The notes: generated from the letters alone by a model not told the origin. 64,000 nucleotides of DNA from Xenorhabdus japonica (GCF_900115195.1 NZ_FOVO01000006.1:1-64000); one strand, 5' to 3'; counted from the first letter of the stretch, positions 38,709-49,273 are shown. Translations and numbers: made by a program.

Positions 38709-40775
38709 ATGAAAAATAAACCACAAGTATTATTTGAACCGACTTTGATTCTCCAGGCACTTATCGACTCGTTAAAAAAATGCCATCCGGCTCAACAATG
38801 GCGAAATCCGGTCATGTTCGTTGTTTATGTCGGAAGTTGCCTGACCACCGCATTATGGATTGGCATATTAATAGGGCAATTAACGGGCAATATGCTATTT
38901 ACCGGAGCCATTGTGCTCTGGTTATGGATTACCGTACTGTTTGCCAACTTCGCAGAAGCACTGGCGGAAGGACGTAGTAAAGCCCAAGCATCCAGCCTGA
39001 AAAATATAAAAAAAACCAGTTGGGCGATCAAACTAGCATCATCCAGCCGTGAAGCCGTAAAAGAAAAAGTCACTTCTGACACTTTGCGTAAAGGGGACAT
39101 CGTGCTGGTGGAGGCAGGAGAAACCATTCCTTGTGATGGTGAAATCCTTGAAGGAGGGGCTTCCGTTGATGAAAGCGCCATTACAGGAGAGTCTGCACCA
39201 GTTATCCGCGAATCAGGGGGTGATTTTTCCTCTGTCACTGGAGGTACGCGAGTTTTATCAGATTGGCTAATCGTCGAATGTACAGTCAATCCGGGCGAAA
39301 CCTTTTTAGACAGAATGATTTCAATGGTTGAAGGGGCTAAGCGACGTAAAACACCAAATGAAATAGCCCTCACCATTTTACTTACTGCACTAACCATTAT
39401 TTTCTTGCTGGTCTGTGTAAGCCTTCTGCCTTTTTCCTTGTTCAGCGTCCAAGCCAATCAATCTGGCGCGCCCATTACACTCACTGTATTGATTGCCTTA
39501 TTGGTTTGCCTGATCCCCACCACCATTGGCGGATTATTGTCAGCCATTGGTGTTGCCGGTATGAGCCGCATGTTGGGAGCCAATATCATCGTCACCAGCG
39601 GACGCGCTATTGAAGCCGCTGGAGATGTGGATGTCCTGCTACTCGATAAAACTGGCACTATCACACTCGGAAACCGTCAGGCATCTCAATTTTTACCTGC
39701 TCCGGGCGTAACAGAGCGACAGTTAGCTGATGCTGCCCAACTCTCTTCTTTTGCAGATGAAACACCGGAAGGGCGCAGCATCGTAATCTTGGCAAAACAA
39801 CGTTTCAATATGCGTGAGCGAGATCTTCGAGAATTAAAAGCCACATTCGTTCCTTTCTCTGCCATGACACGCATGAGCGGAGTCAATATTGATAATCGCA
39901 TGATCCGCAAAGGCGCTGTCGATGCTATTCGTCGCTATATTGAAGCCAACCACAGTCATTTCCCTGATGAGATTGATCATTTGGTACAGCAAGTCGCATA
40001 TAAAGGAGGAACACCATTGGTTGTTGCTGAAAATCAGCAGGTCTTGGGGGTCGTCGCCTTAAAAGATATTGTGAAAGGCGGGATTAAAGAACGCTTCACT
40101 GAAATGCGCAAAATGGGAATCAAGACCGTCATGATTACAGGTGATAATCACCTTACTGCTGCAGCCATTGCAGCCGAAGCGGGCGTTGATGATTTTCTGG
40201 CAGAAGCCACTCCCGAAGCGAAACTCGCCCTGATCCGCCAATATCAGTCTGAAGGGCGTCTGGTTGCCATGACTGGCGATGGTACAAACGATGCACCAGC
40301 GCTGGCACAAGCAGATGTTGCCGTTGCTATGAATTCAGGTACACAGGCAGCAAAAGAAGCAGGCAATATGGTTGACTTGGATTCCAACCCTACCAAGTTG
40401 ATTGAAGTTGTACATATTGGCAAACAGATGCTAATGACCCGCGGTGCTTTGACAACATTCAGTATTGCCAATGATATTGCTAAATATTTCGCCATCATTC
40501 CCGCCGCTTTTTCGGTTACGTATCCACAACTTAATGCATTGAACATCATGCACCTTCATTCTTCGGAATCTGCGGTACTGTCTGCTGTTATTTTCAATGC
40601 GATAATCATAATCTTTCTACTGCCATTGGCACTGAAAGGCGTCAGCTACCGCCCAATGAACGCATTGTCACTCTTGCGCCGAAACCTATGGATATATGGT
40701 CTTGGCGGTTTGCTTATACCTTTTATCGGCATTAAGCTCATTGATATATTGCTCACTGCCTTAATTTTTAACTGA
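38709..40775 (+). CDS. kdpB: K+-transporting ATPase subunit KdpB
   Basis: This P-type ATPase has 688 residues (E. coli 682). The phosphorylated aspartate lies in [12 protein letters not shown] near residue 312. The actuator motif is [10 protein letters not shown], and the hinge is [17 protein letters not shown]. It energises K+ uptake through KdpA. All P-type motifs are intact, so the pump should be active if expressed. Confidence 0.97.
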   Translation: MKNKPQVLFEPTLILQALIDSLKKCHPAQQWRNPVMFVVYVGSCLTTALWIGILIGQLTGNMLFTGAIVLWLWITVLFANFAEALAEGRSKAQASSLKNIKKTSWAIKLASSSREAVKEKVTSDTLRKGDIVLVEAGETIPCDGEILEGGASVDESAITGESAPVIRESGGDFSSVTGGTRVLSDWLIVECTVNPGETFLDRMISMVEGAKRRKTPNEIALTILLTALTIIFLLVCVSLLPFSLFSVQANQSGAPITLTVLIALLVCLIPTTIGGLLSAIGVAGMSRMLGANIIVTSGRAIEAAGDVDVLLLDKTGTITLGNRQASQFLPAPGVTERQLADAAQLSSFADETPEGRSIVILAKQRFNMRERDLRELKATFVPFSAMTRMSGVNIDNRMIRKGAVDAIRRYIEANHSHFPDEIDHLVQQVAYKGGTPLVVAENQQVLGVVALKDIVKGGIKERFTEMRKMGIKTVMITGDNHLTAAAIAAEAGVDDFLAEATPEAKLALIRQYQSEGRLVAMTGDGTNDAPALAQADVAVAMNSGTQAAKEAGNMVDLDSNPTKLIEVVHIGKQMLMTRGALTTFSIANDIAKYFAIIPAAFSVTYPQLNALNIMHLHSSESAVLSAVIFNAIIIIFLLPLALKGVSYRPMNALSLLRRNLWIYGLGGLLIPFIGIKLIDILLTALIFN

Positions 40776-40831
40776 CGATCTTTAATTAATCTGCATTTAA
40801 ATAATCAGGCCTTCAAATAAGGTGATGAAAA

Positions 40832-41413
40832 ATGATCTGGTTACGTTCTTCCATTATTCTGCTGACATTTCTTAGCGTAATCACTGGCATAGCCTATCCA
40901 TTATTGGTGACAGGAATATCAGGATTTTTATTTCCTCATCAAGCTAAAGGATCGCTAATAGAGCAGAATGGCAAACTCGTTGGCTCTGAATTAATTGGTC
41001 AAAATTTTACTAAACCCATCTATTTTCATGGCCGCCCTTCCATGACGACCGAGAAACCGTATAACACTCTGTCATCAGGGGGTAGTAATCTCGCTATGAC
41101 CAATCCTGAACTGAAAAACAAAATAGACCAAAACATTATCCGGGTAAGTTTATTCAATCATCCGCAAAAATATCCGATCCCCGTTGATTTAATCATGGCA
41201 TCCGGTAGCGGACTCGATCCCCATATATCCCCAGAAGCCGCTGAATTTCAGGCATCACGTGTAGCGGTAGCCCGTAACATATCACCCGAAGTCATTCATA
41301 AACTCATTGAGCAGCATATTCAACATCCCCTGCTGGAATATATGGGAAGGCCTATAGTCAATGTACTGGAGCTGAACCTAGCATTGGATAACCTAGACCC
41401 ACAAGGCAAATAA
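40832..41413 (+). CDS. kdpC: K+-transporting ATPase subunit KdpC
   Basis: The protein has 193 residues (E. coli 190), with one N-terminal membrane helix (SSIILLTFLSVITGIAYPLL) and a periplasmic domain containing GQNFTKPIYFHGRPS, SGSGLDPHISPEAAEFQ and PLLEYMGRPIVNVLELNLAL. It assists assembly and K+ binding of the pump. It lies 56 bases after kdpB and three bases before kdpD. Confidence 0.96.
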   Translation: MIWLRSSIILLTFLSVITGIAYPLLVTGISGFLFPHQAKGSLIEQNGKLVGSELIGQNFTKPIYFHGRPSMTTEKPYNTLSSGGSNLAMTNPELKNKIDQNIIRVSLFNHPQKYPIPVDLIMASGSGLDPHISPEAAEFQASRVAVARNISPEVIHKLIEQHIQHPLLEYMGRPIVNVLELNLALDNLDPQGK

Positions 41414-41416
41414 TAT

Positions 41417-44131
41417 ATGGTGCAAAACGAGCCAAAACGCCCCGATCCTGATGACTTACTGATACTGGCAAACGAAAAACCACGTGGCAAACTAAAAATA
41501 TTTTTCGGTGCTTGTGCGGGTGTCGGTAAAACTTACGCCATGCTGCAAGAAGCTCAACGGTTGCTGGCACAAGGGTTAGATGTCATTGTCGGCATTGTTG
41601 AAACCCATGATCGACAAGAAACCGCAGCCCTACTTAAAGGGTTGCCCCAATTACCACCAAAATATTTCCACTACCATCAGCGCAGGATAGCAGCATTTGA
41701 TATTGATGCAGCCCTTGCCCGCCATCCGGCCATTATTTTGATGGACGAACTGGCATTCAGTAACCCTAAAGACTGCCGCCATCCGAAACGCTGGCAAGAT
41801 ATAGAAGAATTATTGGAAGCCGGCATTGATGTACTGACTACCATCAATGTGCAGCATTTGGAAAGTTTGAATGATGTTGTCGGTGGTATTACCGGTATTC
41901 GTGTTCAGGAAACCATTCCCGACCATATATTTGATCAGGCCGATGATGTTGTTCTGGTTGATCTGCCTCCTGATGATCTGCGTCAGCGGCTCAATGATGG
42001 CAAGGTTTATATTTCAAGTCAGGCTGAGCGTGCCATTGAACATTTTTTTCGCAAAGGAAATCTGATTGCCCTGCGTGAATTGGCACTACGTTGCACGGCA
42101 GATCGCGTAGATGAGCAAATGCGCGCTTTTCGTGATACCAGAGGAAAAGAATCCGTATGGCATACGCGAGAAAATTTGTTGCTATGTATTGGCTATAGCG
42201 CAGGTAATGAAAAACTGATTCGGAAAGCCGCTCGCTTGGCAGCAAAACTCAATTGCATCTGGCATGCTGTTTATGTTGAAACTCCCAAATTACACCAACT
42301 GCCAGAAAGCAAACGACGTACTATCTTACAAGCCTTGAAACTGGCCCAAGATTTGGGAGCTGAAACCGCAACACTCTCCGATTCCCATGAAGAAAACGCA
42401 ATCCTGCACTACGCCAGAGAGCATAATCTGGGGAAAATCCTTATTGGCCGCTATTACGATTCCCATTCAACTCTCTTTGGCTTTAAATGGCGCAGTGACT
42501 TTTCAGAACGACTGGGAAAACTCGGCCCTGATTTAGATCTGATTATTGTTGCGTTGGAAGATAAAAAACGCGGGGACAAAGAACCAAAAGATAACCGAAC
42601 ATTCTATGACAAATGGCGAGTCCCGACTCAGGGCTTTTTGATGGCAATTGTACTCTGTGCCCTCATTACTCTTTTTTCCCGGACGTTCTTGTTGACTCTT
42701 GATAAAGCCAACTTAGTGACACTCTACATGCTCGGCGTTGTCATCATCGCCCTGTTTTATGGTCGTTGGCCATCCGTCTTTGCCGCTTTCATCAATGTCA
42801 TCAGTTTCGACATTTTCTTTGTCCAGCCACACTGGTCATTGGCAGTCAAGGATATGCAATATTTGCTCACACTGACTGTAATGCTGATTGTCGGGGCTGT
42901 TGTCGGAAACCTCACCGCAGGCATACGCTATCAGGCCAGAATAGCCCGTTATCGCGAACAGCGAACACGACATCTATATGAAATAACTCGCGAATTGAGC
43001 AAGGCCCTGAACGAAGAAGACATAGCCCGTATCAGCTATCATTTTCTATCCAATAGTTTTCAGGCAAAAACGGGGTTACTGCTGCCAGATAGCGGCCATC
43101 ATTTATATCAAGTGAAATCCAGCAATGGTGGTCAAATGCAAATTGACGAAGCGATTGCCAAATGGTGTTTTGATAAAAAACAACCGGCTGGGGCAGGCAC
43201 TGACACATTACCGGGAGTATCTTACCAACTATTGCCGATCGCCACACCTTCGCAGGTCTTTGCCGTTCTTGCCATTGAATCCCCTAACCTGCGCCAATTA
43301 TTGATACCGGAACAACAAAGGTTATTACAAATTTTCACAGGACTCATCGCCAACGCACTGGAGCGATTACACCTTGCACGCAGCACAGAATCCGCCAAAC
43401 TGGAAACTGAGCGGGAGCAATTGCGTAATTCATTGTTGGCAGCGTTATCCCACGATTTACGTACTCCGTTAACCGTACTATTCAGGCAATCAGAAATACT
43501 GATGTTGGATCTATCCGCCGAAAATTCGCCGCATATACAAAAAGTTAACCAAATTCGCCAGCAAATCCTCAGCACTTCACGACTGGTCAATAACCTGCTT
43601 GATATGGCACGGCTCCAATCAGGTGGCATTCAGCTCAATCTTGAATGGTATTCACTGGACGAAATTGTCGGCAATGCCTTGCGTTCTCTGGAATATACCC
43701 TCAATCGTTGCACAGTAGAGCTTTCCTTGCCCAACAATTTATTACTACACTGTGATGCCGTTTTACTGGAACGTGTTTTTTTCAATCTGCTGGAAAACGC
43801 TATTAAATACACCAATGAACAGACTCCCTTGGGCATACAAGCCACAATAGAGAAGAAAACCCATCAAAAACAGGTGCATATTGAAGTCTGGGATGCGGGA
43901 ACAGGAATTCCATCAGGGCAAGAAAAACTTATTTTTAATAAATTCTCCCGCGTCAACAAAGAATCAGCTATATCTGGTGTCGGGCTAGAATTGGCGATCT
44001 GCCGATCTATTATTGAAATCCACGGCGGAAAGATATGGGCGGCTAACAATAAAAAAGGTGGAGCTAGTTTTCATTTTATTCTTCCGTTGGAAGATCCACC
44101 CAAAATTGAAAATGCTTTCAAGGATATGTGA
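41417..44131 (+). CDS. kdpD: Sensor histidine kinase KdpD, with altered G2 box
   Basis: The protein has 904 residues (E. coli 894). The N-terminal KdpD domain has Walker-type GACAGVGKTYAML, then a universal-stress-protein-like domain, four membrane helices (about residues 400-500), a GAF-like region and the kinase core. The phospho-acceptor His lies in LAALSHDLRTPLTVL, the N box is NLLENAIKYT and G1 is DAGTGIP. The G2 box reads GVGLELAI where E. coli has GVGLGLAI, a Gly-to-Glu change at codon 43988-43990 (residue 858) that may weaken ATP-lid function. Its partner KdpE is reduced to a stub immediately downstream, so the sensor is orphaned here. Confidence 0.93.
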   Translation: MVQNEPKRPDPDDLLILANEKPRGKLKIFFGACAGVGKTYAMLQEAQRLLAQGLDVIVGIVETHDRQETAALLKGLPQLPPKYFHYHQRRIAAFDIDAALARHPAIILMDELAFSNPKDCRHPKRWQDIEELLEAGIDVLTTINVQHLESLNDVVGGITGIRVQETIPDHIFDQADDVVLVDLPPDDLRQRLNDGKVYISSQAERAIEHFFRKGNLIALRELALRCTADRVDEQMRAFRDTRGKESVWHTRENLLLCIGYSAGNEKLIRKAARLAAKLNCIWHAVYVETPKLHQLPESKRRTILQALKLAQDLGAETATLSDSHEENAILHYAREHNLGKILIGRYYDSHSTLFGFKWRSDFSERLGKLGPDLDLIIVALEDKKRGDKEPKDNRTFYDKWRVPTQGFLMAIVLCALITLFSRTFLLTLDKANLVTLYMLGVVIIALFYGRWPSVFAAFINVISFDIFFVQPHWSLAVKDMQYLLTLTVMLIVGAVVGNLTAGIRYQARIARYREQRTRHLYEITRELSKALNEEDIARISYHFLSNSFQAKTGLLLPDSGHHLYQVKSSNGGQMQIDEAIAKWCFDKKQPAGAGTDTLPGVSYQLLPIATPSQVFAVLAIESPNLRQLLIPEQQRLLQIFTGLIANALERLHLARSTESAKLETEREQLRNSLLAALSHDLRTPLTVLFRQSEILMLDLSAENSPHIQKVNQIRQQILSTSRLVNNLLDMARLQSGGIQLNLEWYSLDEIVGNALRSLEYTLNRCTVELSLPNNLLLHCDAVLLERVFFNLLENAIKYTNEQTPLGIQATIEKKTHQKQVHIEVWDAGTGIPSGQEKLIFNKFSRVNKESAISGVGLELAICRSIIEIHGGKIWAANNKKGGASFHFILPLEDPPKIENAFKDM

Positions 44132-44185
44132 GTACCACTAATGTGAGTACCACTAACGTGAATACAGTTAATATCAATACGATCA
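44126..44185. repeat. 15-bp tandem repeat at the kdpD stop / kdpE deletion junction
   Basis: ATGTGAGTACCACTA occurs twice exactly (44126-44140 and 44141-44155). Two degenerate units follow: ACGTGAATACAGTTA and ATATCAATACGATCA. The kdpD TGA stop (44129-44131) lies inside the first unit. The last unit runs into the kdpE remnant. Confidence 0.8.
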
Positions 44186-44267
44186 AAAACCAGAAACCGA
44201 CCCCGCTTGTCCTAAGCATTTACTGACAGAAACAGGAATCGGTTATCGATTTATGTCTGACGAGTGA
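44172..44267 (+). pseudogene. kdpE: kdpE 3' remnant (response regulator)
   Basis: In one frame this stretch reads DQKPETDPACPKHLLTETGI followed by GYRFMSDE and a stop at 44265-44267. E. coli KdpE ends QKLEQDPARPRHFITETGI-GYRFML, so this is the last 25-30 codons of kdpE. The receiver domain and nearly all of the winged-helix domain (about 200 codons) are missing, and a 15-bp repeat array occupies the junction with kdpD. In E. coli kdpE overlaps the kdpD stop. Confidence 0.82.
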
Positions 44268-44313
44268 ATAACGTATTCAGGCTCAAGAGGATCAAACAAT
44301 TTGCCTGATTACG

Positions 44314-47262
44314 TTATTTCCTGCGAACAGGCAAACCTGTTCCACGAATCCCTTCTTGTGGCAAAACCAATACGGCTGCCGACCATGCAGGCATTATTAC
44401 CTCGCCATTTTCTGTTATTCTCACCCCCGCAGCCAAAGATGCCTTATCCAATTCACGTTGAATATCATTTAATTTCAACCCGTTGATATTAAGATCTTTG
44501 ACAGTCACAGACCAAGGTGCGGCATTAATAGCAACTACCAAGCCATCAAACCGCCAATCACGATCACTCTGGGTCATATTGCCATCATCAATCGTCATTA
44601 TCAGTAAACCCATTTGCTGGTGGGGGCCAACATTAACAAAATCGACACGTTGCCTGATAGCAGCACCATCACCAAGAGTCATCAATGGTGAAAATTGACG
44701 TAACCGCAATAGCTCCTGATAAAACGCCATCATCTGTAATAATTCATTTTGACTTGGTTTTTTCACCTGATTCTTCACACGATAAATCAATGGATAATTC
44801 TTGCCATCATTACTGTATTCGGGTAGCCCTACATCATAATTATTGTCTTTATAGCTATAACTAACACGATTAAACCAATCACCAGCGTCATAGGAATCGC
44901 GGGTAAAGGATTTTGAACGCAATAATTCTGAACCCTGTTGATCGAAAGCCAAACCTTGTCCAAGAAATACCGTAGCAAGAGAGATCGCCTGCATACGAAC
45001 CCTCGTCATCAGACTCGCTTCATAGGCAGCTTTATAGTTGATAATGTCCCACAATGTTTGATTATCGTGCTTGGATACATAATTCAGCACTTCAATCGGA
45101 TCTAACGCATAACCCGCAGCAGTCCCCTTGTAATCAATTTCGCTGCCTGTTTTCACTGCCCCATCTTTATCGATCATGACAAAATCAGCCAAATTGCCAA
45201 CCATGCCAATACGTACCAAATCCCATAAATGACGAACGTTATCCGCATCTAATCTGGAAATTTCATTAGGCAATATTTCAGCACCATTGCCTACTCCCTG
45301 ATTACTGCGAATACTATCGGCTACATCAAATGGCCCGCCGCCACGTACCGCATCCCGTAGCCTGTCAGAGAACGTACCAATGCCTGTCCCCTTAAGATTG
45401 AGCTGAGAAGCGGTTTCGAATCGATCATCCTGCCCAGAATTCCACCCCTCTCCGAAAAAGTAGATCGATGGATTAATAGCTCGCACTTTTTCTAGTGCCG
45501 ATAGAATTTGTACTTTGGGGTGGTAAGCCATTAAATCAAATCGAAACGCATCTATCTTATAATCTTTAACCCACGTCACCAGCGAATCTTCGATCAATTT
45601 GGCAAACATGCGACGTTCCGGCGCAGTGTCAGAACAACAAGTATTATTTTCAACCTTGCCTGTTATTTCATCCAAACGGTGGTAATACCAAGGCACTATC
45701 TTATCCAACACCGACGTTCTGGCTGTCGGGCCTGCCGTATTAGTATGGTTATAGGCAACATCCATGATCACATTCATGCCCAAGTGTTGCTTGATAGCCT
45801 GTACCATGGCACGAAATTCTTTTATGCGGCCGGAACCTTCCGGATTAGTGGCGTAAGAACCTTCCGGCACTGAATAGTGAAATGGATCGTAACCCCAGTT
45901 ATAGGAATCAGTTTTTGCCACTAGCGTATTTAGTTCTTGCACCTGCGGATTATTGATATTGTCATCACGCAGCAATTCCTGCAAAACCTCCCGCACGGTC
46001 AATGAACTATGACAATAATCGGCAAAACGACTGTTTTTAACCATTGGATTGATTTGACACAGACGACTAAAAGGGTGTTCAAGGTCAGCCACCTGCTGGC
46101 TAAATTCATTAACAGAAGCAATATCAAATACAGGCAGCAACTCCATATGAGTCATTCCAGCCTGACTCAACGCCTTAAGATGCTTGAACATATCACTGTT
46201 ATTATCAGTCAGTGCCAGATACTTACCACGCCAGGCTTCTGGTATCGTACTGTCTGCAACGGAAAGATCACGGATATGCGCTTCATAGATAGTCATACGT
46301 GCAATATCCGTCGGTGTATTTTGTGAGTGCGGCACCAACAGATTATTCCAGTTTAGTGGCTTCAGGGATTCATCATCCAGATTGACGACCTGACTGTATT
46401 CCGAATTAGTAGACAGGCTGTAAGAATAAGGATCAGTAGCCTCATAGTGTTCCACATTGCGAGATTGCGGGTGGTAAACCTGTAAATCATAGCGGTAATA
46501 AGTGCCAATCAACTCCTTACCACCTTGCCATGACCAAGAACCACTCGCTGCGTCACGTTGCATTGTGTGATTGGCGATAGCCTGTTTATTTTGATCATAA
46601 ATAACCAAACCGACATTTTGTGCCGTGGGTGCCCACAACCTGAAAATCACGCCCTTATTATTTATCCGCGCCCCATATTCCAATTTATCGGCAGCATCAG
46701 AGAAACGATCATCCAGCACACCAGCCGTTTGTACTTGGGTTGCCGATAGAAATATGCCTTGCTCGTTGGCCGACAAAACTACCAAATCCCCGGTCAGCAG
46801 TCGATCAATATCCACATTCTCAGGTAAACGAAAAGCCGCCCACTTCGCCAGATGAGGGAATTTTTTTGCTGTTTCCTGACTTAAAATCGTCGGTGTGAGC
46901 GTCAAATAGCTATCAGTAAAATAACCTTGGTCATTGACCTCCACCTTATTATTTTGGTTGTAATATAGGCGAACAATAAATTTACCTTCATCACCTGACC
47001 ACGTTTTATTGTCTGACAATAATAACGTCTGTCTATCAACCCAGTGAGCAGAAGCTTGAGAAATTACGGATTCAAAATCAGCAATTCCTGTACGGTGGAG
47101 ATAGATGTGTTGACTATCTGATAACTGATCCAAGCTATGTACCATCACTTTCTCCTGATTTTTCAACAAGTCAGTTTTATTTGGAATGCAATGTGCCAGT
47201 AATGAAATCAATAACCCGCAACCTAAAATAAGGTAAATCTTTCTCCAAAAGTCAGATTTCAT
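44314..47262 (-). CDS. pulA: Pullulanase-type alpha-1,6-glucosidase (GH13)
   Basis: This 982-residue protein cleaves alpha-1,6 branches of pullulan, starch or glycogen dextrins. Its start is the ATG at 47262; an upstream TTG adds two codons. A hydrophobic N-terminal segment (YLILGCGLLISLLAHC, residues 10-25) serves as signal or anchor. An N-terminal beta-rich region and the pullulanase N2/CBM48-like module (INNKGVIFRLWAPTAQNVGL) precede the GH13 barrel. The barrel holds nucleophile Asp in DAFRFDLM (about 572), acid/base Glu in FFGEGWNSG (about 604) and the third acid in SKHDNQTLWD (about 731). The cysteine context is not a good lipobox (His before Cys), unlike lipidated Klebsiella PulA. It converges on the kdpE stub. 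Confidence 0.9.
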   Translation of the reverse strand: MKSDFWRKIYLILGCGLLISLLAHCIPNKTDLLKNQEKVMVHSLDQLSDSQHIYLHRTGIADFESVISQASAHWVDRQTLLLSDNKTWSGDEGKFIVRLYYNQNNKVEVNDQGYFTDSYLTLTPTILSQETAKKFPHLAKWAAFRLPENVDIDRLLTGDLVVLSANEQGIFLSATQVQTAGVLDDRFSDAADKLEYGARINNKGVIFRLWAPTAQNVGLVIYDQNKQAIANHTMQRDAASGSWSWQGGKELIGTYYRYDLQVYHPQSRNVEHYEATDPYSYSLSTNSEYSQVVNLDDESLKPLNWNNLLVPHSQNTPTDIARMTIYEAHIRDLSVADSTIPEAWRGKYLALTDNNSDMFKHLKALSQAGMTHMELLPVFDIASVNEFSQQVADLEHPFSRLCQINPMVKNSRFADYCHSSLTVREVLQELLRDDNINNPQVQELNTLVAKTDSYNWGYDPFHYSVPEGSYATNPEGSGRIKEFRAMVQAIKQHLGMNVIMDVAYNHTNTAGPTARTSVLDKIVPWYYHRLDEITGKVENNTCCSDTAPERRMFAKLIEDSLVTWVKDYKIDAFRFDLMAYHPKVQILSALEKVRAINPSIYFFGEGWNSGQDDRFETASQLNLKGTGIGTFSDRLRDAVRGGGPFDVADSIRSNQGVGNGAEILPNEISRLDADNVRHLWDLVRIGMVGNLADFVMIDKDGAVKTGSEIDYKGTAAGYALDPIEVLNYVSKHDNQTLWDIINYKAAYEASLMTRVRMQAISLATVFLGQGLAFDQQGSELLRSKSFTRDSYDAGDWFNRVSYSYKDNNYDVGLPEYSNDGKNYPLIYRVKNQVKKPSQNELLQMMAFYQELLRLRQFSPLMTLGDGAAIRQRVDFVNVGPHQQMGLLIMTIDDGNMTQSDRDWRFDGLVVAINAAPWSVTVKDLNINGLKLNDIQRELDKASLAAGVRITENGEVIMPAWSAAVLVLPQEGIRGTGLPVRRK

Positions 47263-47437
47263 AGTCAAACCCTTTTAATGAAAGATAACAGTAATCCTTT
47301 AACTTTTAATAAAAATAAAAACAGTGATTAAATAGGGGAATAAGCACTCTTACCTCATCCTTTTATTAATAAAAATGGGGATGAGAATAAAGGATGAATT
47401 ATTTTTTGATGTATATCCAATAGATTTGCGGCGGCAA

Positions 47438-47472
47438 CAAAAAAGCCGTAGCAATTGCTACGACTTTTTTTC
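47438..47472. terminator. Terminator after pgm
   Basis: The palindrome CGTAGCAATTGCTACG is flanked by AAAAAAGC and ACTTTTTTT, giving T-runs on both strands. It lies 23 bases past pgm and before the pulA promoter region. Confidence 0.85.
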
Positions 47473-47494
47473 CATTCAGAAACAGGGGGTTCAA

Positions 47495-49135
47495 TCAACC
47501 AGCAGCAAATACCTGATTAACGATTTCCTGTGCTTCTTGCTCAATTTTTTCCCGATGTTCCGCACCGAGGAAACTTTCGCAATAGATTTTATAGGCCTCT
47601 TCCGTGCCAGAAGGGCGGGCAGCAAACCAGCCATTATCACTCATTACTTTCAGGCCACCAATGGAAGCGCCATTACCCGATGCGGTTGTCAGGCGAGCGG
47701 TAATCGGATCGCCTGCCAATACATCGGCCTTGACCATTTCTGGTGACAGCTTAGACAACAATGCTTTTTGCTGATGAGTAGCCGGAGCCTGAATGCGACT
47801 ATAGCTTGGTGTACCAAATCTGGCAGCCAGTTTGTCGTAACGTTGCTGTGGATTCTCACCGGTAATTGCGGTCATTTCAGCAGCTAACAAACAAAGGATG
47901 ATGCCATCTTTATCGGTTGACCACGGAGTGCCATCAAAACGCAGGAAAGATGCACCAGCACTTTCTTCTCCACCAAAGCCCAACTCGCCTTTATATAATC
48001 CATCCACAAACCATTTAAAACCGACGGGAACTTCTACTAATTCACGTCCCAAATCAGCGACAACCCGATCAATCATGGCGCTGGAAACCAGTGTTTTACC
48101 CACGGCGATATTTTCAGGCCATTGAGGACGGTGGCGGAATAAGTAATCCACAGCCGTTGCCAAATAATGGTTAGGATTCATCAAACCCGTTGGTGTAATA
48201 ATCCCGTGACGGTCATAATCGGGATCATTGGCAAAGGCCAAATCAAATTTACCACGCAGCTCCAACAATCCTGCCATTGCCCAACGAGATGAACAATCCA
48301 TGCGGATCACACCGTCATGATCCAGTGTCATAAAACGGAATGTCTGATCGATCTTATCATTAACCAGTGTCAGATCGAGATCGTAATATTCCCCAATCCG
48401 TTGCCAGTAAGCAATCCCGGAACCACCCAGCGGATCGATACCAATTTTCAAACCGGCTTTCTGGATCGCTGCCATATCCACCACTTCACCCAGCGCAGTA
48501 ACATAAGGATCAATCAAATCTTGAGGATGCAGGCATTCACTTTTTAATGCCAATTCATAAGGCTGTCGCTTGATCCCGTTGAGATCGTTCGCCAGTAATT
48601 CATTGGCGCGCTGTTCAATAATTGCAGTCAGATCGGTATCGGCAGGCCCGCCGTTGGGGGGATTATATTTAATGCCGCCATCTTCTGGTGGATTGTGGGA
48701 GGGCGTGATCACTATCCCATCTGCTAGATTTTTCCCCTGACGGTTGTAGCATAAGATGGCATGAGAAATAGCAGGAGTCGGTGTGAATCCATTATTTTCC
48801 TGCACAATCACATCCATGCCGTTCGCCGTTAATACCTCCAATACAGAGATAAATGCTGCTTCTGAAAGCGCATGGGTATCTTTACCCACATAGCATGGCC
48901 CAGTAATCCCATGTTGCGAACGAACTTCGACAATAGCCTGAGAAATAGCCAAAATATGCGATTCGTTGAAACTATTGCGTCCAGAACTGCCACGATGACC
49001 AGAAGTGCCGAATTTGACTTTATGTGCTGGATTTTCAGGATGTGGTTGTAAGGTGTAATACTGTGAAGTGAGTTGGGCAACATTAATTAAATCATGCTGC
49101 TGGGCGAGTTGCCCTGCTCTTGAATGAATTACCAC
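47495..49135 (-). CDS. pgm: Phosphoglucomutase (alpha-D-glucose phosphate-specific)
   Basis: Pgm interconverts glucose 1- and 6-phosphate. No ATG fits the family N-terminus. A GTG at 49135, preceded by AGGAG, gives [19 protein letters not shown], colinear with E. coli MAIHNRAGQ, and exactly 546 residues. The phosphoserine loop is [17 protein letters not shown], the metal loop [11 protein letters not shown], the sugar loop [14 protein letters not shown] and the phosphate-binding loop [10 protein letters not shown]. It lies downstream of seqA on the same strand, as in E. coli. Confidence 0.95.
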   Translation of the reverse strand: MVIHSRAGQLAQQHDLINVAQLTSQYYTLQPHPENPAHKVKFGTSGHRGSSGRNSFNESHILAISQAIVEVRSQHGITGPCYVGKDTHALSEAAFISVLEVLTANGMDVIVQENNGFTPTPAISHAILCYNRQGKNLADGIVITPSHNPPEDGGIKYNPPNGGPADTDLTAIIEQRANELLANDLNGIKRQPYELALKSECLHPQDLIDPYVTALGEVVDMAAIQKAGLKIGIDPLGGSGIAYWQRIGEYYDLDLTLVNDKIDQTFRFMTLDHDGVIRMDCSSRWAMAGLLELRGKFDLAFANDPDYDRHGIITPTGLMNPNHYLATAVDYLFRHRPQWPENIAVGKTLVSSAMIDRVVADLGRELVEVPVGFKWFVDGLYKGELGFGGEESAGASFLRFDGTPWSTDKDGIILCLLAAEMTAITGENPQQRYDKLAARFGTPSYSRIQAPATHQQKALLSKLSPEMVKADVLAGDPITARLTTASGNGASIGGLKVMSDNGWFAARPSGTEEAYKIYCESFLGAEHREKIEQEAQEIVNQVFAAG

Positions 49136-49222
49136 TTTAGTATTTCTCCTGGGAGACTGCACTGGTGATAAGCCAGTACAGTATAAATAAGTCAAACGAT
49201 TAGATTAGTAGGGTAACTCGCT

Positions 49223-49273
49223 GAATTTCGCTAACTTAAGAAGTTCACTAAATTAAGAATCTCATTAAATTAG
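49223..49273. repeat. 17-bp degenerate tandem repeat, three copies, at the seqA stop
   Basis: Units are GAATTTCGCTAACTTAA, GAAGTTCACTAAATTAA and GAATCTCATTAAATTAG. The seqA stop (49270-49272) lies in the last unit, so on the minus strand the array starts at the stop codon and extends downstream. Confidence 0.7.
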
